NCBI RefSeq assembly: GCF_000720325.1
Contig: NZ_JOJM01000021.1
Span: 42,138 to 106,137 of the forward strand
Length of the DNA: 64,000 bases
DNA from: Streptomyces sp. NRRL B-1347
Lineage (GTDB): Bacteria > Actinomycetota > Actinomycetes > Streptomycetales > Streptomycetaceae
Direction of reading: 5' to 3'
Under the pieces are notes generated by a model. The model saw only the letters and a list, made by a program, of their open reading frames with translations. It did no database searches and was not told the DNA's origin. Position numbers and translations under genes: made by a program. Shown here piece by piece: positions 43,990-52,472 of the stretch (positions are counted from its first letter, which is position 1; each line of letters starts with the position of its first letter).

Positions 43990-45101
43990 CCGACATCCTG
44001 CTCATCGCCCTGTACGCCTTCCTCGGCGCGGCGGCCGCCGGACTGCTCGGCGCCTGCGCGCTGCGGCTGCTGCGCCACCGTTCGCTCGTCGTGTCCCTGT
44101 CCGTCGTCGTCGCGGTGGCCGTCACGGCCATGCTCGCCGGGACGCTCGCCGTCGCCTGGCAGATGTTCCTGTCCCGGCACGACCTGACCGTCGTCACCGT
44201 CGTCGTCGCCATGGCCGCCGTCGTGTCGTTCGCCGCCGCGCTCCTGCTCGGCCGGTGGGTCGTCGCCCGCAGCGAGGCCCTGGCGCGGGCGGCCCGCTCG
44301 TTCGGCACCGGCGGCAGCTTCGCCGCTCCCGTCGAGCCCACCACGGCCGAACTCTCCGCACTCACCCAGGAGTTGGAGCACACCAGCGCGCGCCTCGCCG
44401 AGTCCCGCGAGCGGGAACGGGCCCTGGAGGGCTCGCGCCGCGAACTCGTCGCCTGGATGTCGCACGACCTGCGCACCCCGCTCGCGGGCCTGCGCGCCAT
44501 GGCCGAGGCCCTGGAGGACGGCGTGGCCGCCGAGCCGGACCGCTATCTGCGCCGGATCCGCACCGAGGTCGAGCGCCTCGACGGCATGGTGGGCGACCTG
44601 TTCGAACTCTCCCGCATCCACGCCGGGACCCTCGCCCTCACGCGCGCGCGGATCTCCGTCCACGACCTGGTGGGCGACGCCCTGGCCGGAGCCGATCCGC
44701 TCGCGCGCGAGCACGGCGTACGGCTCGTAGGGCGGCGCGTCGACGCCGTACCGGTGGAGGTCGACGGCAAGGAGATGAGCCGGGTGCTCGGCAATCTGCT
44801 GGTCAACGCGATCCGCAGGACCCCCGCGGACGGCACGGTCGCCGTCGCGGCGGAGCGCTCGGACGACGGGGTCGTCCTGTCGGTGACGGACGAATGCGGC
44901 GGCATCCCGGCGGAGGACCTCGCGCGGGTCTTCGACACGGGCTGGCGGGGCACGCACGCGCGCACCCCGCCGGCGGGCGCCGGGCTCGGCCTCGCCATCG
45001 TGCGCGGCATCGTCGAGGCCCACCAGGGCCGCGCGGCCGTGCGCAACGTCCCCGGCGGCTGCCGTTTCGAGGTGGTCCTGCCCCCGGCCGGGGCGGCGTA
45101 G
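43986..45101 (+). CDS. Sensor histidine kinase
   Basis: A 371-residue membrane kinase with two or three N-terminal hydrophobic segments, a HAMP-like linker, phospho-acceptor His160 (VAWMSHDLRTPLAGLRAM), N-box GNLLVNAIRR and G-boxes DECGGIP and GAGLGLAIV. There is almost no extracellular domain, so it may sense the membrane state. The first Asn of the N-box context (LLVNAIRRTP) is conserved. Co-translated with the response regulator. Confidence 0.95.
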   Translation: MTDILLIALYAFLGAAAAGLLGACALRLLRHRSLVVSLSVVVAVAVTAMLAGTLAVAWQMFLSRHDLTVVTVVVAMAAVVSFAAALLLGRWVVARSEALARAARSFGTGGSFAAPVEPTTAELSALTQELEHTSARLAESRERERALEGSRRELVAWMSHDLRTPLAGLRAMAEALEDGVAAEPDRYLRRIRTEVERLDGMVGDLFELSRIHAGTLALTRARISVHDLVGDALAGADPLAREHGVRLVGRRVDAVPVEVDGKEMSRVLGNLLVNAIRRTPADGTVAVAAERSDDGVVLSVTDECGGIPAEDLARVFDTGWRGTHARTPPAGAGLGLAIVRGIVEAHQGRAAVRNVPGGCRFEVVLPPAGAA

Positions 45102-45335
45102 GACCGCGGCTCCCCGCGGCGCGACGTTGCCGTACCCCGGCCGTCAAGGGGGCGCCGTCCGGCATCAAGAAAGCATAAAGATTGCCGGAAAATGGCAGTG
45201 CGCCGAGGCGTCCGGACAGGTCAGGATGGAAAGGCAGGAACGGGGGGCGAGGCCCGGGTGCCGGATCACGGAAACGAGGTCCGGCACCCGAGTGGGGACG
45301 ACCCCCGGATGACCACCGGTCAAGGGGGCGGGGGC

Positions 45336-46025
45336 ATGGGGGAGTTGTTCGGCGCGGTGGTGGGGTTTCCAGGGGTGGTGTTCACCTCGGCCCTGGCCGT
45401 CGTCGTGTGTTTCTGGCTGTTGGTGGCGGTGGGTGTCACCCGCACCGACTGCTTCGACGAGGACGCGGACCTGGACGCCGTGGGACTCGGGGGAGTGCCG
45501 GTGTCCGTGGCGGCCTCGCTGTTCACCCTCGTCGGGTGGGCGGCCGGTGTCGCGGGCTCCGCTGCGACGGCCCGGGCGGGCCTGACGGGCATGGCGCACG
45601 CGGCGGTCGACCTGGGCCTGCTGCTCGCGTCCGCGTGCCTCGGCTGGGGCGTGACCGGGGTGCTGGTGCTCGCGCGGGCGCGGCTCTCCTCCGGCACGTC
45701 CGACTCCTCGACCCTGGACCTCCTCGGCTCGGTCTGCACGGTCCGCACGGCCGGGGTGAGCGCGGATTCCGGCCAGGCCGAAGTCGCCACGCGCGAGGGC
45801 GCCGTCGTGGTCGTGGAGGTCCGGCAGGACCCCTCCGCGCGGACCGCGGCCCTCACCCGCGGCAGCGCCGCGGTGCTGTACGCGTACGACGCGTCCGGCG
45901 CACACTTCTGGGCGGCCCCGGCGGCGGTCCGGCTGACCCCGGGGCAGCACCCGCCGCGTGCGCACGAGCACCCGCGGGAGCGCTCGTCCGCAGGCCACGA
46001 CTGGCCCTGCGCCGACTGCGCCTGA
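45336..46025 (+). CDS. Membrane protein with OB-fold-like C-terminus
   Basis: A 229-residue protein with three or four transmembrane segments (FTSALAVVVCFWLLVAVGVT, then LGLLLASACLGWGVTGVLVL) and a soluble C-terminal beta domain (GSVCTVRTAGVSADSGQAEV), like NfeD/YqiJ-type partners of flotillins; no flotillin gene is adjacent. The tail contains a CxxC (CADC). ATG at 45336 is preferred; an in-frame ATG at 45309 is possible. Confidence 0.72.
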   Translation: MGELFGAVVGFPGVVFTSALAVVVCFWLLVAVGVTRTDCFDEDADLDAVGLGGVPVSVAASLFTLVGWAAGVAGSAATARAGLTGMAHAAVDLGLLLASACLGWGVTGVLVLARARLSSGTSDSSTLDLLGSVCTVRTAGVSADSGQAEVATREGAVVVVEVRQDPSARTAALTRGSAAVLYAYDASGAHFWAAPAAVRLTPGQHPPRAHEHPRERSSAGHDWPCADCA

Positions 46026-46159
46026 GCCCTGTCATGCAGAGGTTTCCCCTGGTCAGTGAGGTGGGAGTGGAGCGCCCCGACGTCCCACCCCCATGCCTGC
46101 CGCCGAGCTCCCATGCGTTAGAAAGACGGAGAGGTCTGAGCAGAAAATCGGGGGCGAAC

Positions 46160-47251
46160 GTGGCGAGTCGGGACATACCGGATGAGTTCTTGGACGGCTA
46201 TACGCGGATACTCGCCGACGCCTCCGCGACCGGGCGCGGACTGACCCGCGAGGAGCTGGACTCGCGCCGCGCGCTCGGCGAGCGCGCGGCCGACGCGGGG
46301 TACGGACTGCGCGCCCTCGTGGGCGCGCACCTGGCGCGGGCCCGGACGTTCGCCGCCGCGCCCCGCGCGCACGGGGCGCCGGGGGCCGCCGCGCCGCCCG
46401 TGTCCGCCGAGGCCGTACTCGCCGCCGTCGAGCAGGCCGTCGACGCCTTCGCCGAGGGCTATGAACGCGCGCAGCGCCTGGCGATCCGTCAGGAGGAGGC
46501 CGCACGGCGCGAGTTCATCGACGACCTGCTGCACGGGCGGAGCGACTTCGGCCTCCTCGGCGAGCGCGCGGAGCGGTTCGGCCTCCGCCTGTCCGTCGCG
46601 CACGCGGTCGCCGTCGCCCAGGGCGCGTGCGTCTACGAGGACGGCGACGACGCCCCGCGCGAGGTGGAGCGGGCGCTGACCGGCCGCTTCGGCGACCGCA
46701 GCCCGCTGATCGCCACCAAGGACGGCCGGCTGGTCTGTGTGACCACGGCCGACCGGGGGGACGTCCTCGACTTCTTCGCCAAGCAGGCGCACGCCGCGAC
46801 GGACGGCGGCCGCGTGGCCATCGGCCGCCCGCAGCCGGGCGCGGGCGGCGTCGTCCAGTCGTACGAGGAAGCCCTGAGCACCCTGGACCTGGCCGCGCGC
46901 CTGGATCTGCGCGAACCGGTCCTGCGCGCCGCCGACCTGCTCGTCTACCCCGTCCTGACCCGCGACCGGCAGGCCATGGCCGACCTGGTCCTGAACACCC
47001 TCGGACCGCTGCGCGACGCCAGGGGCGGCGCCGAGCCGCTCATCGAGACCCTCGCCGTCTACTTCGACGCGGGCTGCGTGGCCGCGCAGGCCGCCCGCCG
47101 GCTCAGCCTGAGCGTGCGCGCCCTGACGTACCGGCTGGAGCGCATCCACCGCCTCACGGGCACCAACCCCGCCGATCCGATGCACCGCTACACCCTCCAG
47201 ACGGCCGTCATCGGCGCCCGCCTCCTGAACTGGCCCGCCCGGCAGTTCTGA
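46160..47251 (+). CDS. PucR family transcriptional regulator
   Basis: A 363-residue protein with an N-terminal helical region, a central GGDEF-like/PucR sensing region and a C-terminal HTH of the PucR type (LIETLAVYFDAGCVAAQAAR, then LSLSVRALTYRLERIHRLTG). Such regulators control purine, amino-acid or secondary-metabolism genes. The start is GTG at 46160 after GGGGGCGAAC. Confidence 0.88.
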   Translation: MASRDIPDEFLDGYTRILADASATGRGLTREELDSRRALGERAADAGYGLRALVGAHLARARTFAAAPRAHGAPGAAAPPVSAEAVLAAVEQAVDAFAEGYERAQRLAIRQEEAARREFIDDLLHGRSDFGLLGERAERFGLRLSVAHAVAVAQGACVYEDGDDAPREVERALTGRFGDRSPLIATKDGRLVCVTTADRGDVLDFFAKQAHAATDGGRVAIGRPQPGAGGVVQSYEEALSTLDLAARLDLREPVLRAADLLVYPVLTRDRQAMADLVLNTLGPLRDARGGAEPLIETLAVYFDAGCVAAQAARRLSLSVRALTYRLERIHRLTGTNPADPMHRYTLQTAVIGARLLNWPARQF

Positions 47252-47258
47252 CCCGGTG

Positions 47259-47678
47259 CTAGCGCGGCGCCGGGCCGAGCCGCGGGATCTCGATGGCGGG
47301 GCACCGGTCCATCACCATGTCGAGCCCCGCCGCCCGCGTCCGTTCGTACGCCGCCTCGTCGACGACGCCGAGCTGGAACCAGACGGCCTTGGCGCCGATG
47401 CCCACCGCCTCGTCGGCGACGGCTCCGGCGAGGTCGCTGTTCACGAACACGTCCACCACGTCGACCTCGAAGGGAATCGCGTCGAGCGAGGGGTATCCCT
47501 GCTCGCCGTGGACCGTCTCCGCCTTCGGATGCACGGGCACGACCCGCTTCCCGTACCGCTGCAGCACCTCGGCGACGCCGTACGCCGCCCGCCCCTGATT
47601 CGACGAGAGCCCCACGACCGCCCAGGTGTCCCCGAGCTCGGTGAGGATCTTGCGGACCGTTCCTGAGTCGCCGTACAC
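47259..47678 (-). CDS. CoA-binding domain protein
   Basis: A 139-residue Rossmann protein of the YccU/CoA-binding family: TWAVVGLSSNQGRAAYGVAE near residue 15 and VPVHPKAETVHGEQGYPSLD. They bind CoA and often stand alone. GGAGG is 6 nt before the GTG at 47678. It is convergent with the PucR gene (7-bp gap). Confidence 0.88.
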   Translation of the reverse strand: MYGDSGTVRKILTELGDTWAVVGLSSNQGRAAYGVAEVLQRYGKRVVPVHPKAETVHGEQGYPSLDAIPFEVDVVDVFVNSDLAGAVADEAVGIGAKAVWFQLGVVDEAAYERTRAAGLDMVMDRCPAIEIPRLGPAPR

Positions 47679-47798
47679 GTTCGGCCTCCTGGTGGCTGGT
47701 GCGGGGTACTGCGCGACACAACAGCGGACACGGCACGCTGATTCCCCGCGCCCGGCCGTCAGCCGTCTCGCTCCATCCTCAACACTGCGTGTCAGAGA

Positions 47799-47844
47799 AC
47801 GCCGCATGCCGGGGAGCGCGGATGCGTTCCCCGGCATGCGGCGT
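47799..47844 (-). terminator. 17-bp hairpin downstream of terD
   Basis: Perfect 17-bp arms (ACGCCGCATGCCGGGGA and its complement) flank a 12-nt loop, 36 bp past the terD stop. Very stable, without a T-run; a likely terminator that isolates terD from the CoA-binding gene. Confidence 0.7.
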
Positions 47845-47879
47845 CGGTGCGGGGCGGGCCCCGGTGTGCGGGCCGGTCC

Positions 47880-48455
47880 TCAGACGTTGACGCCGAAGTC
47901 CGATGCGATGCCGCGCAGGCCGGAGGCGTAGCCCTGGCCAACGGCGCGGAACTTCCACTCCGCGCCGTGGCGGTAGAGCTCGCCGAAGACCATGGCGGTC
48001 TCGGTGGAGGCGTCCTCGGAGAGGTCGTAGCGGGCGATCTCCCGGTTGTCGGCCTGGTTCACGACGCGGATGAAGGCGTTGCGGACCTGGCCGAAGCTCT
48101 GGCCGCGGTTCTCGGCGTCGTGGATGGAGACCGGGAAGACGATCTTGGTGATGTCGGCGGGCACGGCGGCCAGGTTGACCTTGACGGCCTCGTCGTCGCC
48201 CTCGCCCTCGCCGGTGAGGTTGTCACCGGTGTGCTCGACCGAGCCGTCCGGGCTGGTGAGGTTGTTGTAGAAGACGAAGTGCTGGTCGGAGACGACCTTG
48301 CCCGAGCCGTCGCAGAGCAGCGCGCTGGCGTCGAGGTCGTAGTCCGTGCCGGTCGTGGTCCGCACGTCCCAGCCGAGGCCGACCAGAACGGCGGTGAGGC
48401 CGGGCGCCTCCTTGCTCAGCGAGACGTTGCCGCCCTTGGCGAGGGAAACTCCCAC
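47880..48455 (-). CDS. TerD family calcium-binding stress protein
   Basis: A 191-residue TerD protein: [20 protein letters not shown], then [20 protein letters not shown] and [19 protein letters not shown], which carry the acidic Ca2+-binding motifs. TerD proteins act in tellurite, phage and membrane stress. Its promoter region holds a BlaI-type inverted repeat, and terB lies nearby on the same strand, with blaI and a protease between them on the other strand. Confidence 0.95.
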   Translation of the reverse strand: MGVSLAKGGNVSLSKEAPGLTAVLVGLGWDVRTTTGTDYDLDASALLCDGSGKVVSDQHFVFYNNLTSPDGSVEHTGDNLTGEGEGDDEAVKVNLAAVPADITKIVFPVSIHDAENRGQSFGQVRNAFIRVVNQADNREIARYDLSEDASTETAMVFGELYRHGAEWKFRAVGQGYASGLRGIASDFGVNV

Positions 48456-48528
48456 GGTGTCCTCCTGTGGTCCTCTGCGGAGATGGTCCTGTTGGAAAAC
48501 CGGCCCCGTCCGTGACCGGACCGGGACT

Positions 48529-48549
48529 TAGAATCTACATGACTGTAGA
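48529..48549. promoter_or_regulatory. BlaI-type operator in the terD/blaI promoter
   Basis: TCTACA and TGTAGA flank TGAC at 48534-48549. TAGAAT (48529-48534) is a good -10 box for blaI on the + strand, and TAGATT on the other strand suits terD, so binding would block both promoters. Confidence 0.7.
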
Positions 48550-48711
48550 AGTTGCCGTGACGGCCGTGGCGGAGCCCGTCGGGCCGCCTTCCCCGTGTGG
48601 CCGTTACGATGTGACGCTCCCCAGTGACGTGCCTGACATGCGTGCGGTACGCGGAGCGCTGACGGCGGGCTGAGCGCGCGGCGTACGGACGACGGCAGGC
48701 GAGGACACGGC

Positions 48712-49119
48712 ATGGAGCGGCAGGAACGCGACGGGCGGGAGCCCCGGCCGCGCAGACGGGGCCAGGGCGAGCTGGAGGCCCAGGTGCTCGCGGCGCTGCA
48801 CGAGGCGCCGGGCCCGGTCGGTGCGGCCTGGGTGCAGGAGCGCGTCGGTGGCGACCTGGCGTACACGACCGTGATGACGATTCTCACCCGGCTCCTAGCC
48901 AAGGGCGTGGTGAGCCGCGAGCGCGCGGGCCGCTCCTTCCACTGGCGGTCCACCGCCGACGAGGCGGGCCTGGCCGCGCTGCGCATGCGCAAGGTGCTCG
49001 ACAGCGAGCGCGACCGCGGGGCCGTGCTCGCCAGCTTCGTGACCACCCTGTCCGCCGACGACGAACGGCTGCTGCGCGATCTGCTCGGTGACGCGGGCGG
49101 CGGGGCGGCGGAGGGCTGA
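48712..49119 (+). CDS. BlaI/MecI/CopY family repressor
   Basis: A 135-residue winged-helix repressor (GELEAQVLAALHEAPGPVGA, recognition helix LAYTTVMTILTRLLAKGVVS, then wing RERAGRSFHWRS). The C-terminal helices mediate dimerisation and contain the region cut or destabilised in BlaI proteins. It is followed after 8 bp by a BlaR1-like metallopeptidase, the classic pair. It is inferred to bind TCTACA/TGTAGA repeats at terD/blaI and terB. Confidence 0.93.
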   Translation: MERQERDGREPRPRRRGQGELEAQVLAALHEAPGPVGAAWVQERVGGDLAYTTVMTILTRLLAKGVVSRERAGRSFHWRSTADEAGLAALRMRKVLDSERDRGAVLASFVTTLSADDERLLRDLLGDAGGGAAEG

Positions 49120-49127
49120 CCGGACGC

Positions 49128-50081
49128 ATGGGCCTCTTCGTCTTCCTGCCGCTCGTCCTGCCGCTCACCGCGTGGCCGGTCGCCCGGCTCGCCGCGCAGC
49201 ACCTGCACCCGCGCACCGCGACCCGGCTGCTCGCGGGCGTCGCCGCCGTGATGGCCCTGTGCAGCACCCTGTGCCTGGCCCTGCTCATGGTCGTCGGCAC
49301 CGCCCAGCTGCCCGGCAATCCGCTGCCCGACGCCTGGTCCGACCCCGCGGTCCGCGCCGCCCTGCCGTACGACGAGATCGCGGGCAGGGCGGCGATCCCG
49401 GCGCTGCTCGGCGTGTGCGCGGCCGTGGGCCGCACCGTGTGGCGGCACCTCGCGGTGCGCCGCCGCGCGGCGCGGGCCGTCGTGGGCCTGCCCGGCACGT
49501 CGGTGGCGGTCCTCGACGACGGGGCCGAGGCGGCGGCCTACGCGTACGCGCTGCCCGGACCGCCCGGCCGCTCCCGAGCGGGGCGCGTCGTCGTCACGCG
49601 CGCGCTCCTCGACCGGCTCGGTCCTGCCGAGCGGCGGGCCCTGTTCGCGCACGAGCGGGCCCATCTGGCCGCGCGCCACCACCGGTTCCTGCTGGTGACG
49701 CAGATCGCCGCGCGGGCGAACCCGTTCCTGGTGCCGCTGCGCACAGCCACCGCGTACACGGTCGAGCGGTGGGCCGACGAGGAGGCGGCCCGGGTGGTGC
49801 GGGACCGGCGCGTGGTCGCGCGGGCCATCGGCAAGGCCGCCCTGGTGGCGGCGCGCGCCCCCGCACCGACCCTCGCCGGGCTCGCCGCGGCGGGCCCGGT
49901 GCCGCGCCGGGTGGCCGCGCTGCTCGCACCCGCCCCGGCCGCGCGCACCCGCCCCTCGCTGTTCACGGCGGTGGGCCTCGCCCTGTGGTGCGCGGCGGGC
50001 GGCACCGCCGTGTCCGCGATGTCGTCGGCGAACGCGGCGGTCACGATGGTGCTCGTGCTGCGGGCGGCGACGCCCCTGTGA
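49128..50081 (+). CDS. M48/M56-type membrane metallopeptidase
   Basis: A 317-residue integral membrane peptidase with four or more hydrophobic segments and the zinc motif HERAHL (His175, Glu176, His179); the third ligand Glu is likely in YTVERWADEEAARVV. It lacks the penicillin-binding sensor domain of staphylococcal BlaR1, so the signal is different. It probably inactivates the adjacent BlaI repressor by proteolysis. Confidence 0.9.
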   Translation: MGLFVFLPLVLPLTAWPVARLAAQHLHPRTATRLLAGVAAVMALCSTLCLALLMVVGTAQLPGNPLPDAWSDPAVRAALPYDEIAGRAAIPALLGVCAAVGRTVWRHLAVRRRAARAVVGLPGTSVAVLDDGAEAAAYAYALPGPPGRSRAGRVVVTRALLDRLGPAERRALFAHERAHLAARHHRFLLVTQIAARANPFLVPLRTATAYTVERWADEEAARVVRDRRVVARAIGKAALVAARAPAPTLAGLAAAGPVPRRVAALLAPAPAARTRPSLFTAVGLALWCAAGGTAVSAMSSANAAVTMVLVLRAATPL

Positions 50082-50127
50082 GGTGCGCCGCCGCCCGCGG
50101 TGGTGCTGGAGCCCTCCGGGGCGTCCG

Positions 50128-50583
50128 TCAGAGGTCGAACTCGTGCGGCGGCAGGTCGAGGGCGTAGCACGCCTCCCGCACGACGGCCTGCTCATCCTTG
50201 TCGAAGTCGCCGTCGGCGCCGCCGATGACGATGCCGATCTGCACCACGGCGCGGGCCTCGGCGGGCTTCTTCTTGGCCTTGGCCACCTCCTGCAACACGC
50301 TGACCTTGCCGAAGTCGAAGTCGGTCGTGAGCTTGTTCACGTACTCGTCGAAGCGGCGGCGCAGGTCGTCCGCCGGGAAGTTCTGGAGCACGTCGTTCGA
50401 CGCGATGAGCTGGGCCACGCGCTGGCGCTCGGCCTGGTCGACGGTGCCGTCGGCGGCCGCGACCAGGGCGCACATCGCCATGCTCGCGTCGCGGAAGGAG
50501 CCGCTCTTGAGGTCGTTCTTCTTCGCGAGCAGCTGGGCCTGCATCGTCGAGGCGGATTCCTTGAAGCGGTCCCACAGGGCCAT
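50128..50583 (-). CDS. TerB family tellurite-resistance-type protein
   Basis: A 151-residue helical TerB protein: SMAMCALVAAADGTVDQAER, then VVQIGIVIGGADGDFDKDEQ, with two EF-like acidic loops of the family. TerB binds metal and works with TerD/TerC at the membrane. GGAGA precedes the ATG. A perfect long inverted repeat that contains the same TCTACA/TGTAGA core as the blaI/terD operator lies 63-86 bp upstream. Confidence 0.93.
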   Translation of the reverse strand: MALWDRFKESASTMQAQLLAKKNDLKSGSFRDASMAMCALVAAADGTVDQAERQRVAQLIASNDVLQNFPADDLRRRFDEYVNKLTTDFDFGKVSVLQEVAKAKKKPAEARAVVQIGIVIGGADGDFDKDEQAVVREACYALDLPPHEFDL

Positions 50584-50645
50584 GGAAAGTCTCCATCGGG
50601 TTGGTGCTCATGAGCGGGCGTCAGACGGCGCCGACGCGACGCATC

Positions 50646-50669
50646 AGTTTCTACAACGATGTAGAAACT
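50646..50669. promoter_or_regulatory. BlaI-type operator upstream of terB
   Basis: AGTTTCTACA and TGTAGAAACT, perfect 10-bp arms around ACGA. It sits between terB and the divergent gene at 50797, and may control both. Confidence 0.72.
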
Positions 50670-50796
50670 AACACCTGGGCGGGAAAGTTCCGCAAGGACG
50701 GGGGAGAGGTACACGGAGGACGTACGCGAGGGACGCGCGGCGACGCGCCCGCGGCGTACCGGGACCGGGACGGACACGACGGAAGGGGTGTCTCCG

Positions 50797-51525
50797 ATGA
50801 CGCCGACGAGCCGAGGACGGCGGGAGCCGTCCGACGGGCGGCCGCACTTCACGGCGCAGGACCTGCTGGCCCGCGCGGCGGCGGAGCTCCTGCCCGCGCC
50901 CGGCGCCAACCCGTTCGTGCCGCTCGTCGCCGACGGCACGGCGGGGCGGGGCGCCGTGGCCGCGCTCGCCCTGGAGCAGTGCCGGGTCATCCCGGCCGAC
51001 CGGCGTTCCTTCCTGCACCTGGCCGCCCGCTCGGCGCGGGCGGACCTGCCCGCGGGCGCCGCCTTCTTCGCCTCCCTCGCCGAGGGCGAGAAGCTCGCGG
51101 CCGACCGGCTCGGCGCGCTGCTCGCCGCCTGCCGGGTGAGCGCGGAGCAGGAGCGCGCATACGAGCCGAGGGCGGGCTGCCAGGCCTACCCCGCGTACGT
51201 GGCGTGGCTGGCCCTCAACGGCGAACCGGCCGACGTGGTGCTCGCCCTGACCGCCAACTTCGCGGCGTGGGGCGGCTACTGCGCGACGCTCGCGGGCGCG
51301 CTGCGCACGCGCTACGGCTTCCCTGACGAGGCCTGCGCGTTCTTCGACTTCTTCGCCGCGCCGGCCCCCGACCTCGACCGCGAGGCCCTGGCCGCGCTGG
51401 AGGAAGGGGTGTCCGGCGGCGGCGTCACGCCCCGGACGGCGCTGCGGCAGGGGCGGCTGCTCCAGGAGTACGAGGGGATGTTCTGGACGAGCCTCGCGGA
51501 GCGGGCGGACGCCGAACGGCCGTGA
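50797..51525 (+). CDS. TenA/heme-oxygenase-like fold protein
   Basis: A 242-residue, mostly helical protein. The pattern LALEQCRVIPADRRSFLHLA, then QAYPAYVAWLALNGEPADVV and FAAWGGYCATLAGALRTRYG fits the TenA/PqqC-like superfamily. Such proteins can be thiaminases, oxidases or iron enzymes. GGAAGGGG is upstream of the ATG; GTG at 50788 is an alternative start. The divergent BlaI-type site may place it in the stress regulon. Confidence 0.75.
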   Translation: MTPTSRGRREPSDGRPHFTAQDLLARAAAELLPAPGANPFVPLVADGTAGRGAVAALALEQCRVIPADRRSFLHLAARSARADLPAGAAFFASLAEGEKLAADRLGALLAACRVSAEQERAYEPRAGCQAYPAYVAWLALNGEPADVVLALTANFAAWGGYCATLAGALRTRYGFPDEACAFFDFFAAPAPDLDREALAALEEGVSGGGVTPRTALRQGRLLQEYEGMFWTSLAERADAERP

Positions 51526-51550
51526 CCCCCGGCGCCGGGCGCCACCGCCG

Positions 51551-51640
51551 CACGGGGCGCCCGGTCACGTCGGAGGGCCGCACGCGGCGCCCGGTCACGT
51601 CGGGCGACCGCACGGGACGCCCGGTCACGCGGGGCGCAGC
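51551..51640. repeat. Three 30-bp imperfect tandem repeats
   Basis: The CACGGGGCGCCCGGTCACGT-type unit recurs at 51551, 51581 and 51611. The last copy overlaps the 3' end of the phosphopantetheinyl transferase gene. Confidence 0.8.
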
Positions 51641-52335
51641 ACGATGGCCGTCGCGATGATCCCGTCACGCATGGTCCACACCCCGTCGAGCCCGGTCAGC
51701 TCCGAGCCCGCGACCAGCGGGCCCTCGATCAGGATCTTGGCGGAGAAGGTGCCGTCGGCGCGGATGTCCAAGTGCGCGTCCTCGAAGCCGAGCCAGCGCC
51801 GCGCCAGCGGGAACCACGTCTTGTAGACGGACTCCTTGGCGCTGAACAGCAGCCGGTCCCAGGGCACGGACGGCTGCTCGGCGGCGAGCGCGGCGAGCGC
51901 GGCGCGCTCCGACTCGTCGCTGACCAGGTCGAGCACGCCCGGGTCCGAGAGCCGCTCGGCGGGCTCCGCGTCGATGCCGAGCGAGGTCACGGCGGCGGCG
52001 TCGGCGACGACCGCCGCGCGGTAGCCCGCGCAGTGCGTCATGGTGCCGACCACGCCGTCCGGCCACACCGGCTCGCCCTTCTCGCCGCGCGGAATGGGCC
52101 CGGGCGGCACGCCGATGCGGGCGAGGGCGGTGCGGGCGCAGTGCCGCGCGGTGGTGAACTCCCGCCGCCGCTTGTCCACGGCCTTCGCCACGTGCGCGGC
52201 CTCTTCGGGGTACAGGACCGCGTCGGCCGGGTCCTCGCGCGTCTCGCAGACGGCGACGGGCTGCCCGGCCAGGAGCGTGCTCAATATGCGGGTCCCGCCC
52301 AGGGCGTCGGCCGCCGCGTTCGAAGGTGAGTTCAC
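51625..52335 (-). CDS. 4'-phosphopantetheinyl transferase (Sfp/EntD type)
   Basis: A 236-residue transferase that adds the phosphopantetheine arm to carrier proteins. Motifs: GTMTHCAGYRAAVV, GIDAEPAERL with the Mg2+-binding Asp and Glu, and LLFSAKESVYKTWFPL. It is divergent from the cluster genes that encode an ACP and a PCP, its likely clients. Confidence 0.93.
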   Translation of the reverse strand: MNSPSNAAADALGGTRILSTLLAGQPVAVCETREDPADAVLYPEEAAHVAKAVDKRRREFTTARHCARTALARIGVPPGPIPRGEKGEPVWPDGVVGTMTHCAGYRAAVVADAAAVTSLGIDAEPAERLSDPGVLDLVSDESERAALAALAAEQPSVPWDRLLFSAKESVYKTWFPLARRWLGFEDAHLDIRADGTFSAKILIEGPLVAGSELTGLDGVWTMRDGIIATAIVLRPA

Positions 52336-52404
52336 GGCGGATCACTCTACCGGTGGCCCCGCGCCCCCGACAGGGCCGCAGGGGTCGCCCGCGCCGTGCT
52401 GGTC

Positions 52405-52430
52405 ACCGTATAGGTCACATATAGCGGCCG
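52405..52430 (+). promoter_or_regulatory. Candidate promoter of the biosynthetic operon
   Basis: TATAGG (52409-52414) and TATAGC (52420-52425) hexamers lie about 50-60 bp before the FabG-type gene in the 137-bp gap shared with the divergent phosphopantetheinyl transferase. A TTCGAA-centred palindrome follows. Confidence 0.35.
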
Positions 52431-52472
52431 AACCGACGCTCGACTCATTCGAACGATTGAGGGGGGCTTCAC

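Noticed and set aside
47880..50583. Beta-lactam resistance island because of BlaI and BlaR1-like proteins
   Set aside because: There is no beta-lactamase or penicillin-binding domain; the operators face ter genes.
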